From contig JANJXV010000025.1 of NCBI GenBank assembly GCA_024803745.1, positions 17,548,610 to 17,612,609 of the forward strand: a stretch of DNA of 64,000 nucleotides. Direction: 5' to 3'. The DNA is from Megascapheus bottae (taxonomy: Eukaryota; Chordata; Mammalia; Rodentia; Geomyidae). Shown here one piece after another: positions 11,499 to 33,222 of this stretch (positions are counted from its first letter, which is position 1; every line of letters starts with the position of its first letter). Below the pieces are notes generated by a model. The model did no database searches. It had not been told where the DNA came from and saw only the letters and a list, made by a program, of their open reading frames with translations. Made by a program: the position numbers and the translations under genes.

Positions 11499-11731
11499 TG
11501 TGCTGGTCCTGGGGTTTGAACTCAAGGCCTGGGCATTGTCTCTGAGCTTTTTTCCTCGAGGCTATCGTATTCTACCACTTGAAGCACAGCTCCACTTCTA
11601 GCTTTTTGGTGGTAGATTGGAGATGAGAGTCTCAAGGTCTTACTTGCCCGGGCTGGCTTTCAACTGTAATCCTCAGATCTCAGCTTCCTGAGTAGCTAAG
11701 ACTATAGATGTGAGCCACAGGCACCTGGCTG
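11499..11731 (-). repeat. Type B SINE
   Basis: Full-length, ending GTGAGCCACAGGCACC. A short B1-like minus-strand fragment lies at 11200-11290. Confidence 0.75.
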
Positions 11732-12930
11732 GTTCTTGAGGTATGACCCGGCATCCCCAGAGGTGGCTCCCCAAGGGAGCGTCAGCAGGAGGTGGTGGCT
11801 GGGATGTGAGATCAGGGGAACCACTTGTCCCTTCAGTCTTTTGCTGATTCTTTCCCTTCCCTGACCACTCAGGTGGCCTTTTCTGTGCCTTTTTCTCTCA
11901 GGCTGCAGGCCTCAGAGTGGAGAAAGCTCCCCTCTGTCATAGCTCTGCAGTTCGCCTGTATCCTCCAATTTCCTCTAGTGACCCGATTGGAGTGTACCAC
12001 ATTCCTCCTGGCAAGGCTTTCTTGGATGTGTGCCCTGACCCCTCTGGCCCTCAGCTCTCTGGGTATCTGTGCCTGGTTAGCCAGGCTTGGGCACAATAAA
12101 AGGATCCTGGAAAATGTTCATTCGTGTTTGGCCTGATTACAGTGCTGGGAATTCGAGGGTGCTTTCCCAGCAGAGGCAGTGCCTCTGTGACCGGAAGTGC
12201 CTCCCAAACCACTGGAACTGGAGGGGAAAGAACTGACCTTTAGCCACGGAGGAGCAGCTGGGAATGGAAACAGAAGCAGCTGTATGAGCGCCAAGCTGGC
12301 AGCGCCTCCCAGGTACAAGCCAAGGAAGGACAGGCCAGTCTCCAAATAGGGTCAGATCAGTTACCAAGGTCAATCAAGGGGTCTGGAGCCCCTGGCTGTC
12401 TTTCCCCACCCCCAGTAGACAGCACAGCACTGTGCAAGCACAAGGTACTCTATCACTACTTAGCTGAGGGCCCTGACTCTTGAAGGCTTTGGGCCTCTGA
12501 AAGGTCCTCACCATTCTTCCTGCTAGGGCCAGAATGTAACTCCTGTTGGGGATGTGGGACAGTTTGCCCTGCTGTAGGGGAGAAAGGAGCGTGCAGTCAC
12601 GTGTCCCCTCATCTAGGATGTGCAGAGGACTGCAGGCTAAAAGGTCTGCATGTGGACCCCACCCACAACAGCTCTAGACAAGCCCCCTCCAACACACACA
12701 CAGGGCAGAGGGCAACAGAGCAGAACTTCTCGTGGGAACGGAGGGATAACTCCAGCAACACTCACCTCTCCTCATGGCATAGGCCATGCTGTGCTCAGGG
12801 ACAGGATGACGGCTTGGCTTGTCTCTCTTCAGTACTGCTGCCATGCGAAGAGGCCATGAGCTCCCCAGAGGAAGCTGGGATAGCAGAATCCTCCAGAAGA
12901 ACCTACACCGTGGCCTGCTCTGCAGCCAGA
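11732..12930. other. Intergenic, unique
   Basis: No exon or repeat recognised. A plus-strand AATAAA (12095) follows a C/T-rich stretch but no transcript can be argued. Confidence 0.4.
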
Positions 12931-13117
12931 CTTCCTCCTCCTCATTTTCTTCTGCTCATCTCTTTCTCCTCTTTCCTCCTCCTCTTTCCTCTCCCACCAG
13001 CTCCTCCTCCTTCCTCTTCCTTCTCTTTCCTCTTCCATCTGCTCCTCCTTCCCCTTCCTCCTTTTTCTTCTTCCTCCTTCCTCTTTCTCTTTTCTCTTCT
13101 TTTTTTTCTTTTTTTGC
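12931..13117 (+). repeat. Polypyrimidine tract (CTC/TTC)
   Basis: About 190 bp almost only C and T on this strand, ending at a T-run that starts a type A SINE. Confidence 0.9.
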
Positions 13118-13305
13118 TAGTCCTGAGGCTTGAACTCAATGCCTGGGCACTGTCCTTGGACAGGTTTTGCTCAAGGCTAGCACTCTGCCACTTGAGCCAC
13201 AGTACCACTTCTGGCCTCTTCTGTGTATGTAGTACCAAGGAATCGAACCCAGGGCTTCATGCATGTTAGGTGAGCACTCTACCACTAGGCTATGCTTTCG
13301 GCCCC
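13113..13305 (-). repeat. Type A SINE joined to type B remainder
   Basis: A minus-strand type A directly followed by the rest of a plus-strand type B (13306-13468, starting GTTCAAAGCC). The type B head is lost. Confidence 0.8.
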
Positions 13306-13456
13306 TTGTGGTTCAAAGCCAACCTTGACAGGAAAGTCTGTGAGACTCTTGTCTCCGATTAACCATTAGAAAACCAGTAGCAGTGGTTTAGCTCAAAGTG
13401 GTGGAACGCTAGAAAAGAGCTCAGGGACAGTGCCCAGGCCCCAAGTTCAAGCCGTA

Positions 13457-13600
13457 TAACCACCTAAAAGGGATGGGGGGAGAGGGAGAGAGAAAGAGAG
13501 AGAAATGTACTCCTCACCTGACTTACGTAACTGCAATCCTCTGTACATCACCTTTATAACAACTTTTGAATGTACTAATATTTTTATAAATTAATCATAC
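13457..13600 (+). repeat. L1 3'UTR-like fragment
   Basis: Purine-rich stretch (GGGGGGAGAGGGAGAG) followed by the shared end TAACTGCAATCCTCTGTAC, as in 42207-42308 and 62195-62345. Confidence 0.55.
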
Positions 13601-13960
13601 AAAGGGATTTATTTCCCTGTGGTATTTACTGACATGCATATACTTCAGTCACCCTAGAATATATATAATATACTTCAAATTCACCCTAGAATATCTTTAT
13701 TGTCCCCAACCCCCCGTCCCCTGGTGCCTCTAGATTTTGAGAACTGGCCAGTATGAATGGGGTGCCAGCCTTCGTTCTCCAATTTCATCTCCCTGGTAGA
13801 CTCAAAGTCAGAGCTCTAGCCCCCCAGAGCTGAGGGTCTTTCCCTAGAAACCAGGTTTCCTTTCAGCCTGACCCACTCATTGGAGGGACTGGAGGAGGGA
13901 CTTCCCGAGAATCCTCCCCCCAACTCCAGTCTCCTTTCTTTCCATATACTTTATTTGGCA
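13601..13960. other. Intergenic, unique
   Basis: AT-rich then mixed sequence; nothing recognised. Confidence 0.4.
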
Positions 13961-13961
13961 A

Positions 13962-14285
13962 TTTTTTTTTGCCAGTCCTGGGGCTTGAACTCAGGGCCTG
14001 GGCACTGTCCTTAGGCTTTCTCAAGGCTAGTGCTCTACCACTTGAGCTTTTTCTGTGTATGTGGTACAGAGGACTCAAACCTTTGTACATGCTAGGCAAG
14101 CATTCTACCACTAGGCCAAACTCCCGGTCTGTCTGTGGATGTGTATTGCCAGTCCTGGGGTTTGACCTCAGGGCCTGTGCACTGTCCTTGGGCGTTCTCG
14201 GTGTATGTGGCACCGAGGAATTGAACTCGGGTCTTCATGCATGCTAGATATTGGGCAAGCACTCTACCAGTGGCCAAATTCTCAC
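13962..14285 (-). repeat. Two tandem truncated type A SINEs
   Basis: Copies at 13970-14128 and 14147-14285, each starting GCCAGTCCTGGGG, both lacking part of the right-left junction. Confidence 0.75.
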
Positions 14286-14304
14286 CCTCCCCCCTCCCCT
14301 CAGC

Positions 14305-14308
<4 letters not shown>

Positions 14309-14360
<52 letters not shown>

Positions 14361-14368
14361 TGCGTGCA
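14309..14368 (+). repeat. (TG)n tract with CG interruptions
   Basis: Alternating purine-pyrimidine for 60 bp, inserted before the tail of a type B element. Confidence 0.95.
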
Positions 14369-14370
14369 CC

Positions 14371-14586
14371 TGTGCCAGTCCTGGCACTTGCAGGGCCTGG
14401 GTGCTGACTCTTCAGAGTTTTGGCTCAAGGCTGTCATTCTACTACTTGAGCTACAGCTCTACTTGTAGCTTTTTGGTGGAGATAAGAGTCTCAAACTTTC
14501 CTGCTTGGGTTGGCTTCAAACTGTGATCCTCGAGTCACAGTCTCCTGAGCAGTTAGAATTCCAGCCAAGAGCCACTGGCGCCCAGC
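14371..14586 (-). repeat. Type B SINE
   Basis: Ends AGAGCCACTGGCGCCCAG. Confidence 0.75.
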
Positions 14587-15308
14587 TGAGGGCTCCTCAA
14601 GACATAATGTTCCAGTGGTGTAAGCCAGCGTCAGCTAGCCCTGTGGTGACAAGTATCTCTCCTGGTCACCAGAGGACAGGGCACCTTGAGAATACACTAA
14701 GAGGCCACGGCAGAGGCGTGGGGCCTCCTCCAAACACACTGGGAGTGCTGAGTGTCTTGAAATCCTCTGGCTGCCAGCAACAAGGGATCTAAGGGTTAGC
14801 CAGGCCCTAGGGCTGGCCTGTCCTGAGTCCCCAGCTCACCAGTGCCCTGCCTTCTATCTTTCTGCCCTCTTCTGGCACCCAACTCCTGTCTCTGCTTGAC
14901 CTGGAAACATGCTCTTAACGACATACATAAATAAATAAATAAAATCATAGATTAAAAATCTTGAGCAGATGACGCTGCGTGGGCCGCAGCCCAGAGGACA
15001 GAGTGCCAGTCTCCCGAGCTGGTGGCCTTATAAGGTCAGGCTCAAGAAGAGAGTGGGCAAGAGGGAGGGCCACTGACAGGAGGCTGGGGTGGTGCCCACG
15101 GCCAGGCTGGGTATGGAGAAGCGGGGGTGCCTGGCTAGGACCCCGCTTCACAGGGGGAGCTGACACAATGCCATCTCGAGGTCTCCTGTGATCTGAAGCC
15201 TGCCTGCTCTAGGTCCACTGCCTGCCCACCAACACAGGGGCTGGGCCACTGGTAGCTGTTGGAGAGCCCCCAGTAGAGAAGCCATTTCCCCCTCTTTTTA
15301 AAAGTTTT
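14587..15308. other. Intergenic, unique
   Basis: Nothing recognised except a short AAAT run near 14928-14943. Confidence 0.4.
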
Positions 15309-15524
15309 TTTTAGTGGAGTGGAGGACTTGAACTCTGGGCCTGTGCACTGTCTCCGAACTGCTTTTATTTTTTTGCTCCAGGCTTGAACCACAGCTCCAC
15401 TTCCAGCTTTTTTCTGTGATTAAGTGGAGATAAGAGTCTCAAGGACTTTCCTGCCTCTGCTGGCTTTGAACCATGATCCTCAGATCTCAGCCTCCCGAGG
15501 AGCTAGGATTACCAGTGCTCGGTG
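15309..15524 (-). repeat. Type B SINE
   Basis: Full order present, ending GCTAGGATTACCAGTGC. Confidence 0.75.
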
Positions 15525-15595
15525 CCATTTCTCAGTTTTACTCTAACTCCCCTCTTCCTGTGCCCATCAGCTCTGCTGGTAATAAAGGTTCAAGG

Positions 15596-15730
15596 AAGCT
15601 AGGTGCTGAGACTCATCTCCAATAAACTACTCCCCAAAGATCTGGAAGTAGAGCCGTGGTTCAAGTGGTAGAGCCTTGAGCAAAAGAAGCTCAGGGACAG
15701 TCTGCAGGCTCTGAGTCAAGTCCCAGGACA

Positions 15731-15774
<44 letters not shown>
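15596..15774 (+). repeat. SINE tail with (CA)n
   Basis: Right-monomer part of a type B or A element; CA microsatellite at 15728-15774. Confidence 0.75.
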
Positions 15775-15776
<2 letters not shown>

Positions 15777-16057
15777 AGCAAAGTCTCATGAAGGAAAGGT
15801 GCTGGGGATTGAATGGTTGGTGACTCTTTTGGCTCATTTATTGGGTATAGCTCCCAGAGCTAGGGTGGTGTCTTTTCAGAGGGACTGAAAGGGCTGGGAA
15901 GGCACTTAAGAAGGGACCTTGCAGTTGAGTGGGCCCAGCTGTGAGGAGAGACGAGCAACCAGTATTCCCTGCTCAGGACTAACTTTGTACCAACATGAAG
16001 CTATGCCTCAGACTTCCTCTAGGCAGAGTCTGTGGCAGAATGTGATTCCCTCTGAGG

Positions 16058-16059
<2 letters not shown>

Positions 16060-16104
<45 letters not shown>
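16060..16104 (+). repeat. (GT)n microsatellite
   Basis: About 22 units, followed by a degraded old SINE (16137-16350). Confidence 0.95.
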
Positions 16105-16112
<8 letters not shown>

Positions 16113-16359
16113 CAGGAGACACACAGAGAAAGAGACAGGGATATTTAGGAATGCAGAAATCAGGCGGATCACAGTTCCCAGCCAGCCTGGATAAAAAGTT
16201 AGTGGGACTCCATCTGATCCAAACAGCTAAGCATGGTGACATGTCTGTGATTCCTGCTATGCAGGAGGATGTAGGCAGAAGGAACATAGTCAAAGGCTAG
16301 TTGGGGGTGGGGGTAGGGGGAACATGAGACCCTGTCTGAAAACATAATGAAAGCAAGTG

Positions 16360-16990
16360 CAGTTTTATTTTTGGCAACAAGCACGAGGCCAACTTTATAT
16401 CAGGCCAATTTTCCTCAAATACTCTAGCATTGCCTACAAGTGACTCAAAACAACTTTGAAGGCCAAAGAATATTTGTGCTGTGATTTCAAGCCTGCGGGC
16501 ACTGAGGCTTGATGACAAACAATGAGGAGCTACAAGGACTGCAGGAGGCCTGGGTTCTAGTTCCAAACTTGCCACGTTGCCTGAGAGAAGTCCCAGTTTC
16601 ACACTCAAACAGGATCTCTGGGGAGAAGCCTTGAGAAATACAGATGTTCCTTGTTAGGTTTTGGCTGTTCAAAAGTCCAGTCCTGGCTTGTTTTGGGGGG
16701 ATGGGAGTGGAGACTGGGAGTATTGAATACTGGAAAGGGCAGGACCACCAGCAGCTTGGCCTCTGACCCCTGATCACCCGAGTCCTGGACTACTCCAGCA
16801 ACTGGCCCTCTCAAGATGGGGGGCCTTTAGAAGATACAGGCCTGGAGTGACTGAGGATAAGGCTGATCCCAGCCTCCTCATTCCACAAACGAGAAAAGAT
16901 GGACCTAGGGCCCCAGACTGTGTGTTCTGGTTGGTGTGGAGGGTCACATACAATCGTTATGGGCTGACTGCACTGTAAAGAACCTCCAGA
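16360..16990. other. Intergenic, unique
   Basis: No exon or repeat recognised. Confidence 0.4.
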
Positions 16991-16994
16991 AAAG

Positions 16995-17832
16995 CTGGGC
17001 GTCAGTGGCTCAGGCCTGTAATCCTAGTTACTCAAGAGGCTGAGATCTGAGAATTGTAGTTTAAAACGAGTCGAGACAGAAAAGTTTGTGAGATTCTTAA
17101 CTCCCATTAAGTATCCAAAATCCAGATGTGGAGCTGTGGTTCAAGTGGTAGACCATAACCTTGGGTGAAAAAGCCAAGTAAGAAGCCGGGCACTGGTGGC
17201 TTATATCTGTAATCCTAGCTACTCAGGAGGCTGAGATCTGAGGATCACAGATCAAAGCCAGCCTGGTCATAAAAGTCCATGAGACTCTTATCTCCAATTA
17301 ACCACCAGAAAACTGAAAGTAGTACTGTGGTTCAATGTGGTAGAGCTCAGGGACAGCACCTAGGCCCAGAGTTCAAGCCCCATAACCTACCAAAAAAAAA
17401 AAAAAAGCCAAACAAGAGTAAGAGGCCCTGAGTTCAAGTCCCAGTGCCAGTGCTCTAGCACCCCCCACCCCCTACACACAAATCTCCTGTGAGCTCCTTA
17501 CATGAAACAAAGCTAGGCTCAGTGGCCAGCCTGGGAAACATAGTAAAACCTATGTCAAAAAAAGAAAAAAGCAAAACAAAACAAAATGAACAACAGAAAA
17601 GCTGGGTGCCAGTGGCTCACAGCTAGCTACTCTGGAGGCTGAGATCTGAGGATCACAGTTCAAAGCCAGCCCAGCCAGGAAAATCTGTGAAACTATTAGT
17701 TCCAATTAACCACCAGAAAATGGGAAGTGGAGCTGGGGCTCAAAGTGATAGAACACTAGCCTTGGGCAAAAGAGCTCAGGGACAGTGCCCAGGCCTGAAG
17801 TTCAAGACCATAACTAACAAGAAAAAAAAAAG
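16995..17832 (+). repeat. Array of three type B SINEs in the same orientation
   Basis: Copies at 16995-17173 (tail cut), 17182-17407 and 17598-17832, each with its own A-tail; a loose tail piece at 17407-17480 and an Alu/B1-like scrap at 17505-17565 sit between them. Confidence 0.8.
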
Positions 17833-17839
17833 CTAAGCA

Positions 17840-18281
17840 ATGGTGCTGAGGCTCTGAGTTCAAGCTCCAGAAACACAACAAGCTCTAGAAATACAACAAA
17901 CAACAAAATCCAGCTTCCAGAAGGCTACTACACTGTGTTTTCTTAGAACATAAGGGACTCCCCAGACATGCTTATGGAAAGTAGCTCTTCTCCCGTCCCC
18001 TCCTGTCCCCTTTCCTCCCCTACTCTCCTTGCCCCCCCATCCCTTTTTGTCCAGGCTGGACTCAAACTACTATCTTCCTGATCTCCACCTCCTTTTGCAA
18101 CTGGGATTACAGGCATAAATCACCACTCCCAGTCAAATCTTTCTACTTTTCCATGGAAAACTGAAGTCCAGTGAGGCCTTGAGTCAGATATGAACACAAC
18201 ACAAATCCGAACTCAAGACATCTGACCTTTCCTACACCAAGATCAAGTCTGTAGGAGTTAAAAGATAAGAACTTCCCACCA
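17840..18281. other. Intergenic, downstream of UBAP1L
   Basis: Contains a minus-strand head monomer (18050-18134); otherwise nothing recognised. Confidence 0.45.
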
Positions 18282-18287
18282 TTTATT
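18282..18287 (-). terminator. Candidate UBAP1L poly(A) signal
   Basis: AATAAA on the minus strand, 271 nt past the stop codon, with no SINE between the two. Placement is plausible for a short 3'UTR; cleavage site not determined. Confidence 0.5.
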
Positions 18288-18557
18288 TAATTTTCTCAGA
18301 ATCAAAATGATGAATGCACACCATTTAAAGAGTCAGCTGCAGCCAGTTTTCAAGGCTGGTATGAAAAGCCACCACATCCCAGAGGCAATGCCTTCAACTC
18401 TTCCAGCTGATTGGTTGGTATTCACTTCCCTCCATCTCCGCCCACTTCTCAGCATGCATTGTTTCACTAGTCTTGTTTGGTTTGAATAATACCAGGATGG
18501 AAGACTGCCAGGTCTGGCACTGTCCTGGTAGCCCAGGCATTTCAGATTTCTCATTGG

Positions 18558-28158
<9,601 letters not shown>

Positions 28159-28208
28159 CTAAAAAAAAAATTAAACAGAGGAACATACCATGTTTAAAAT
28201 TATAAAAC

Positions 28209-28610
28209 TGAGCCAGGAGCTGGTGGCACATGCCTGTAGTCCTAGCTACTCAAGAGGCTGAGATCTGAGGATCACAGTCTGCCTGGACACAAAAGTTCAT
28301 GAGACTCTTATCTCCAAGTAACCACCAGAAAACCAAAAGTGGAGCTGTGGTTTCAGGGATAGAGCTGAAGAGCTCAAGAACAGCGCTCAGGCCCAGGCCC
28401 AGCGTTCTAGCCCCATGATGGACAAAAAAAAAGAAAGAAAACCTCTCATTTACAAGCTGGGTGGCTGGTGGTTTAAGGCTATAAATCCTAGCTTCTCAGG
28501 AGGTGGATTTCTGAGGAGGATCAAGGTTCAAAGCCAGCTAGAGCAGGCAAGTATTATCTTCAATTGATCACCAGAAAAAAAGAGGAAAGTCCAGCTGTGG
28601 CTCAGGGATA
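28209..28610 (+). repeat. Two type B SINEs in tandem
   Basis: 28209-28436 complete; 28453-28610 loses its outer tail where a third copy begins. Confidence 0.75.
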
Positions 28611-29160
28611 AGCCAAGTGGCTCACGCCTGTAATCCTAGCTACTCAGAAGGCTGGGATCTGGGGACCAAAAGATTCTTTTTTAAAAATTTATTTTCATTT
28701 TTATTGTAATTAATAGAAGGGTTACAGTTGTATTTGCCAGATAGAGGGTGCATTACTTCACACACATTGATACCCCTTCTCATGTTTTCGTCCCCATTTC
28801 CTTCCCCAACCCCCTCCCCTCATCTTGTTTCCCCCCCTTCCCTTTCCTATTTCAAATAAACAAACAAACGTATGTACAATATACCAGGTAACAAGGTAAG
28901 ATACGGTAACAATATGAGAATAACCAAGGAACAACAAAAGAGATGTGAAATAACACAATACATTAAGAACAACAATCTCACCTTATATGGCTCTTGTTTC
29001 CATATAGGACCAAGAGGCTCTTATCTCCAATTAATTACCAGAAAACCAGAAGTGGCACTGGGGCTCAAGGAGTAGGGTGGTAGCCTTGAGCTGAAGAGCC
29101 CAGGGACAGCGCCCAGGCCCAGAGTTCAAGCCCATGACCGGCAAAATAAAATAAAATACA
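28611..29160 (+). repeat. Type B SINE interrupted by an L1-like 3' end
   Basis: Host pieces 28611-28671 and 29008-29160; the host resumes at GGCTCTTATCTCC. Confidence 0.8.
28672..29007 (-). mobile_element. L1 3'UTR-like insertion, about 335 bp
   Basis: Read on the minus strand it has a G-rich purine block with several G-runs, then GGTATCAATGTGTGTGAAG and ACTGTAACCC, ending in A-rich sequence. L1 3'UTRs carry such a G-rich purine tract. Flanks GGACCAAAAGATTCTT and GGACCAAGAGGCTCTT look like a diverged target duplication. Confidence 0.6.
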
Positions 29161-29650
29161 AATAAAAAAGCACCAATTCATTTACATATCACTTCCTGGT
29201 TTTTAGACTGAGGTCAATTGTACTCTGCCCTTGGTTTTGTAATACAGGAGGAAGAGATTCAATATAGTCTTGAACATAAATCAATTCAATTCATACTTAA
29301 TTGGAGCTCACAACTGCCAATCCCTCCCCATATCTTCTTGCCACCCTTAACACCAGGAACAGAGCTTACCGGAAAGCCTGGATTAGGGGGAGGGTCTATC
29401 TCTACATAATCTGTCATCCCTACTAGGGTGACGCAAAGCTCTGCTGCCTGGGGTCACTGTGCGGTCATACTCTCTCCTACGAGAAAGCCTCAGGAAAAAC
29501 GTGGGTACTCAATGTACACAGGTCAAATGAGTGCAGGGTGGTAAATCCCTTAATTCTCCCATCTGTCCATTCTCTGTGTATTCCTGTGCTGTGTAGGATT
29601 TGTCTATCCCTAGGTGCCAGAGTCTCTGCACATTAGCTGGAGGCTCCTTT
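29161..29650. other. Intergenic, unique
   Basis: Nothing recognised. Confidence 0.4.
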
Positions 29651-29974
29651 TTGTGTTGTTGCTGGCTGTGGGGCTTGAACTCAGAACCTGGGTACTGTTT
29701 TCTCCACCTCCCCTGCCCCCCCACACACACTTTTTTTGGGGGCCATTACTAGGACTTGAACTTAGGACCTGGGCACTGTCCATTAGCTTTTTTCACTCAC
29801 TCAAGACTAGTGCACTACCATTTGAGCTACTAGTTAATTTACTGGTTAATTCACTGATTAATAATTAGAGATTAGTCTTAACGACTTTCCTGCCCAGGCT
29901 GGTTTTGAACTAAGATCCTCAGATCTCAGCCTCCTGAGTAGCTAGGATGACAGGCACAAGTCATTAGTTCCTGA
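29651..29974 (-). repeat. Type B SINE with a duplicated tail start
   Basis: A short tail piece (29651-29715) precedes a complete minus-strand copy (29729-29974). Confidence 0.7.
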
Positions 29975-30590
29975 CAGGCAGCTTTTATGTGGTAGGACTA
30001 GGCAGGTCCTGATGCACTCAGTAAATTATCTGCTCTATCAGGTCATCCTTACGAGGCACAATGATATTATAGGAGACACAGAGGAAACTGGGCAAGTTTT
30101 AATATTTTCAGATTTATTATTCTCATTCTCCACCATATCCTGCTGAGACTAAAGTATGAAGTTAGCAGGCAGAGAGCGTCCTGTAACCAGATCTGTACCC
30201 CAACAGCTATTCTCTGTTCAGCCCTACTTGCTTCTAGGGGAAATGAAGGGTTTAGGGATTCTGGGAATATCATGAAGAAACAGTGTTAGATATGATCTTG
30301 CTGAATACACATGAGAGGTGTAGCTCATTAGGTAACTAGGTGTCCAGGAGAGCTTGGATCCAGGAATGCATTGGGAAGACATGTGCTCTAGGCTTCATGG
30401 GATTTGGGGAAAGTTTTGGAAAACAGAAAAGTTTGACCTGGCCCCTGGAGGGTGGGAATCAGCCTTTGGACAGGGAAAGGGTGACACTGATTCCAGAGGA
30501 GTAGCTTGAGCTGGTGGATTGAGGAGGTGATAAGCTACTTCACTCAAGTAGATGGTTTGTGCTGAGAAGTCTGCAGCAAAATTAAAAAGG
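29975..30590. other. Intergenic, unique
   Basis: No exon; a weak MIR-like phrase (GAGGAAACTGGGCAAG) near 30080 is not enough to call. Confidence 0.4.
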
Positions 30591-30592
30591 TA

Positions 30593-30880
30593 GCTGGGGA
30601 TGGTGGTACATACTTATAATCCCAGTTACTTGGGAGGGAAAGATTAAAGTCAGTATGGGCAAAAAGTCAGCAAAAATTCCATCTCAATTAACATGCCCAG
30701 TGTGGTAGGCAAACCTGTTCACCCCAGCTACTCAGGAGGCATAGGTAAAACATGGGAGGTACAAGGCCATCCTAGGCGAAAACATGGGATGCTACCGGTA
30801 AATAACTAATGGACTGTGCGTGTGGCTCACAGGAGGGTCTTCCTAGCAAGCTGGAGGTCATGAGTTCCCTTCCCAAAGAC
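30593..30880 (+). repeat. Old dimer SINE
   Basis: GATGGTGGTACATACTTATA head and a GTGTGGCTCAC-type second part, without the type B tail. Similar old copies: 35518-35720 and 53880-54080. Confidence 0.6.
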
Positions 30881-32145
30881 TGAAGGGGTAATTGGAGCCC
30901 ATGCTCACAAAGAGTTAGAGCTTTGGGCTGAGTCCTGACTCTTCAGTAGGTGGCAGGTGGAGCTCTGGAGACCTGAGGGGTCCCAGGAATGGGTCTGGCT
31001 TGATTAATACTTTTCTTATAAATTGAATTTTCTGTGAGGTTAGGAAGTAGTTGGCATTTTGTTTAGCTTCAACAAACGCTTTACAATATTTGGACAATGA
31101 AATCTAAATCAATGAGCAAGTCCCTATCGTTGTAACACTATCAGTTATAAGCAATCACAAATTATCTGCATGAGCTAACTTCATTAACTGCATAAACTAA
31201 TTTAACTTCTTTAGACTCAGATTCTGGGAAGGGAGGAATCCTGGTAGCACCTTTGAATCCACAGCATGTAATGCAGAACTTGGAAAATGAGAAAGAAATA
31301 TTCCCCAAAAGGCACAGTTCAAATCCTAATATCCTGACTGTGGAGAGAAAGAACTGCACTGTAATGTTACCTGCCCTCAAAGACTTCAATCTCTGATAGA
31401 GAATGTTAGAAAACAAGTCAATTCCAAAAGGTAAATGGAACCTGCCTGGGAAAGATATCCTTTGAAACAGTTTAGTAATTCAGAAACTACTGTGAGATTC
31501 ACCAATATAAGCAGTACATTCTGTGGGAATCATTTATTGGCTCTAAGCATTAAAAAAAAAAAAAAAAAAAAAAACCTAGTTGGAAATAGCTAATCCCTGC
31601 TCTCTAAAATAAGTCACTACTGTTACCTCCTAGTATTTATATTCCTTTTATCAACATGTTACAGTTATTTAAATGGAATGAGATCTATTTTGTACTTACC
31701 TTGTAATTCCCAGGAGGTTTCTCTGGGGACAAAACACATAGACGTGAACTTCTACAACAGATGGTATAAGCCCAGCTAAGCTTCTTGTTCCAAAAGTCAC
31801 ATGGACACAGAAGCATGAATAGATTTTAAATGATTACATTGGTTGGTTTGGAACAGCAAATCCTTGGCTTTAAGTCTATGAGACTCGCTATTAGTATTTA
31901 GCTCATCTTTTTCTTTTTCTCAATCTTTTCTGTGTTTACTTAATTCCTTAAGATAAATACTTCTAGGATTTTTCCAGTGTCTAGGATCTCCTCTGTAGGA
32001 AATAAAATATTATTCTTGTATATAGTACATGATAAATGAACACATAGATCGTAAGTTTTCCAGTTAGTTGTGGAATGGTTTTATTTCTATTTCTTTCATT
32101 CATATTTGTAGCAGTGTAAAAAAGACAGGATTTAAAAGGGGTTGA
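30881..32145. other. Intergenic, mostly unique
   Basis: Ends of old repeats may be present (CTGCCCTCAAAGAC phrase at 31371) and a 23-A run lies at 31552-31574. No coding exon found. Confidence 0.4.
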
Positions 32146-32146
32146 A

Positions 32147-32342
32147 GGGCCAGGATCGTAGGTGATAAGAGTACTCACCTAGCATACATGAAGCCCTGGG
32201 TTCAATTTCTTGGTACCACATACACAGAAAAAGCCAGAAGTGATGCCATGGTTCTAGTGCAGAGCGCTAGCCTTGAGCAAAAAGTGCTCAAAGACAGTGC
32301 CCAAGCCTTGAGTTCAAGCAAAAAAAAAAAAAAAAAAAAAAC
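32147..32342 (+). repeat. Type A SINE
   Basis: Left monomer slightly diverged (AAGAGTACTCACCTAGC), long A-tail. Confidence 0.75.
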
Positions 32343-32375
32343 CCAAAAACCAAAAAACCCAAAAACTAAAATGGG

Positions 32376-32785
32376 CTGAAAGCTGGATGTTGGTGGCTCA
32401 TGCCTATAGTTCTAGCTACTCAGGAGGCTGAGATCTGAAGATCACAGTTCAAAGCCAGGCCAGGCAGGAAAGTCCACAAGTCTCTATATCTCCAACTGAT
32501 CATCAGAAAACCAGAAGTGGTTCTGTAGCTCAAAGTGGTAGAGGGCAAGCTGGGCATGGTGGCTCATGCCTGTCATCCTAGTTACTCAGGAAGCTGAGAT
32601 CTGAGGATCAAGGTTCAAAGCCATCCTAGGCAAGAAAGTCTCTGAGACTAGTATCTCCAATTAACCACAAAAAAGCCAGAATTGGAAGCATGTTTGAAGT
32701 GGCAGCCTGAACAAAAGAGCTAAGCAAGATGATGAGATCCCAAGTTTAAGCCCCATTATCTACACACACATACTCACACACACAA
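32376..32785 (+). repeat. Two type B SINEs in tandem
   Basis: 32376-32547 is cut in its tail by a full copy at 32548-32785. Confidence 0.8.
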
Positions 32786-33085
32786 TAAACACCCATATCA
32801 GGCAAGGTATCTCCTTTTCCTCTAACCAGGAGTTAGGGTGCATTAGAAAAAATGGATAATTCCAATTCTGGGACAGCAAATGTAGCACACAAAATTAGAT
32901 CAGAAATTTATGGGAAGTGCTGAACAGTAGAGACTCCTACTGGCCACCAATGATAAAACCAGTAGTGGTAAGAGTTGAAAAATATTTAGATCCAAGTTCA
33001 TGTACTTGCACACGAATCTGGTTGGCCATCTGTAGGGAATGACAGGGGACCAGCTTCATTATTTTGAAAATAAGCAAGTAATTAT

Positions 33086-33222
33086 CCAGCCACTGGTGGC
33101 TCATGCCTATAATCCTAGAGGCTGACATCTGAGGATCATTGTCCAAAGCCAGCCTAAGGAGGAAATTCTATGAGACTCTTTATGTCCAATTCACCAGCCC
33201 AGAGTTCAAGCCCTAGCAGTGG
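33086..33222 (+). repeat. Type B SINE with internal deletion
   Basis: Head and final GAGTTCAAGCCC present; the middle is missing. Confidence 0.7.

Noticed and set aside
12931..13117. Polypyrimidine stretch as a coding Ser/Phe-rich exon
   Set aside because: Simple-sequence tract joined to a SINE, no conserved protein.
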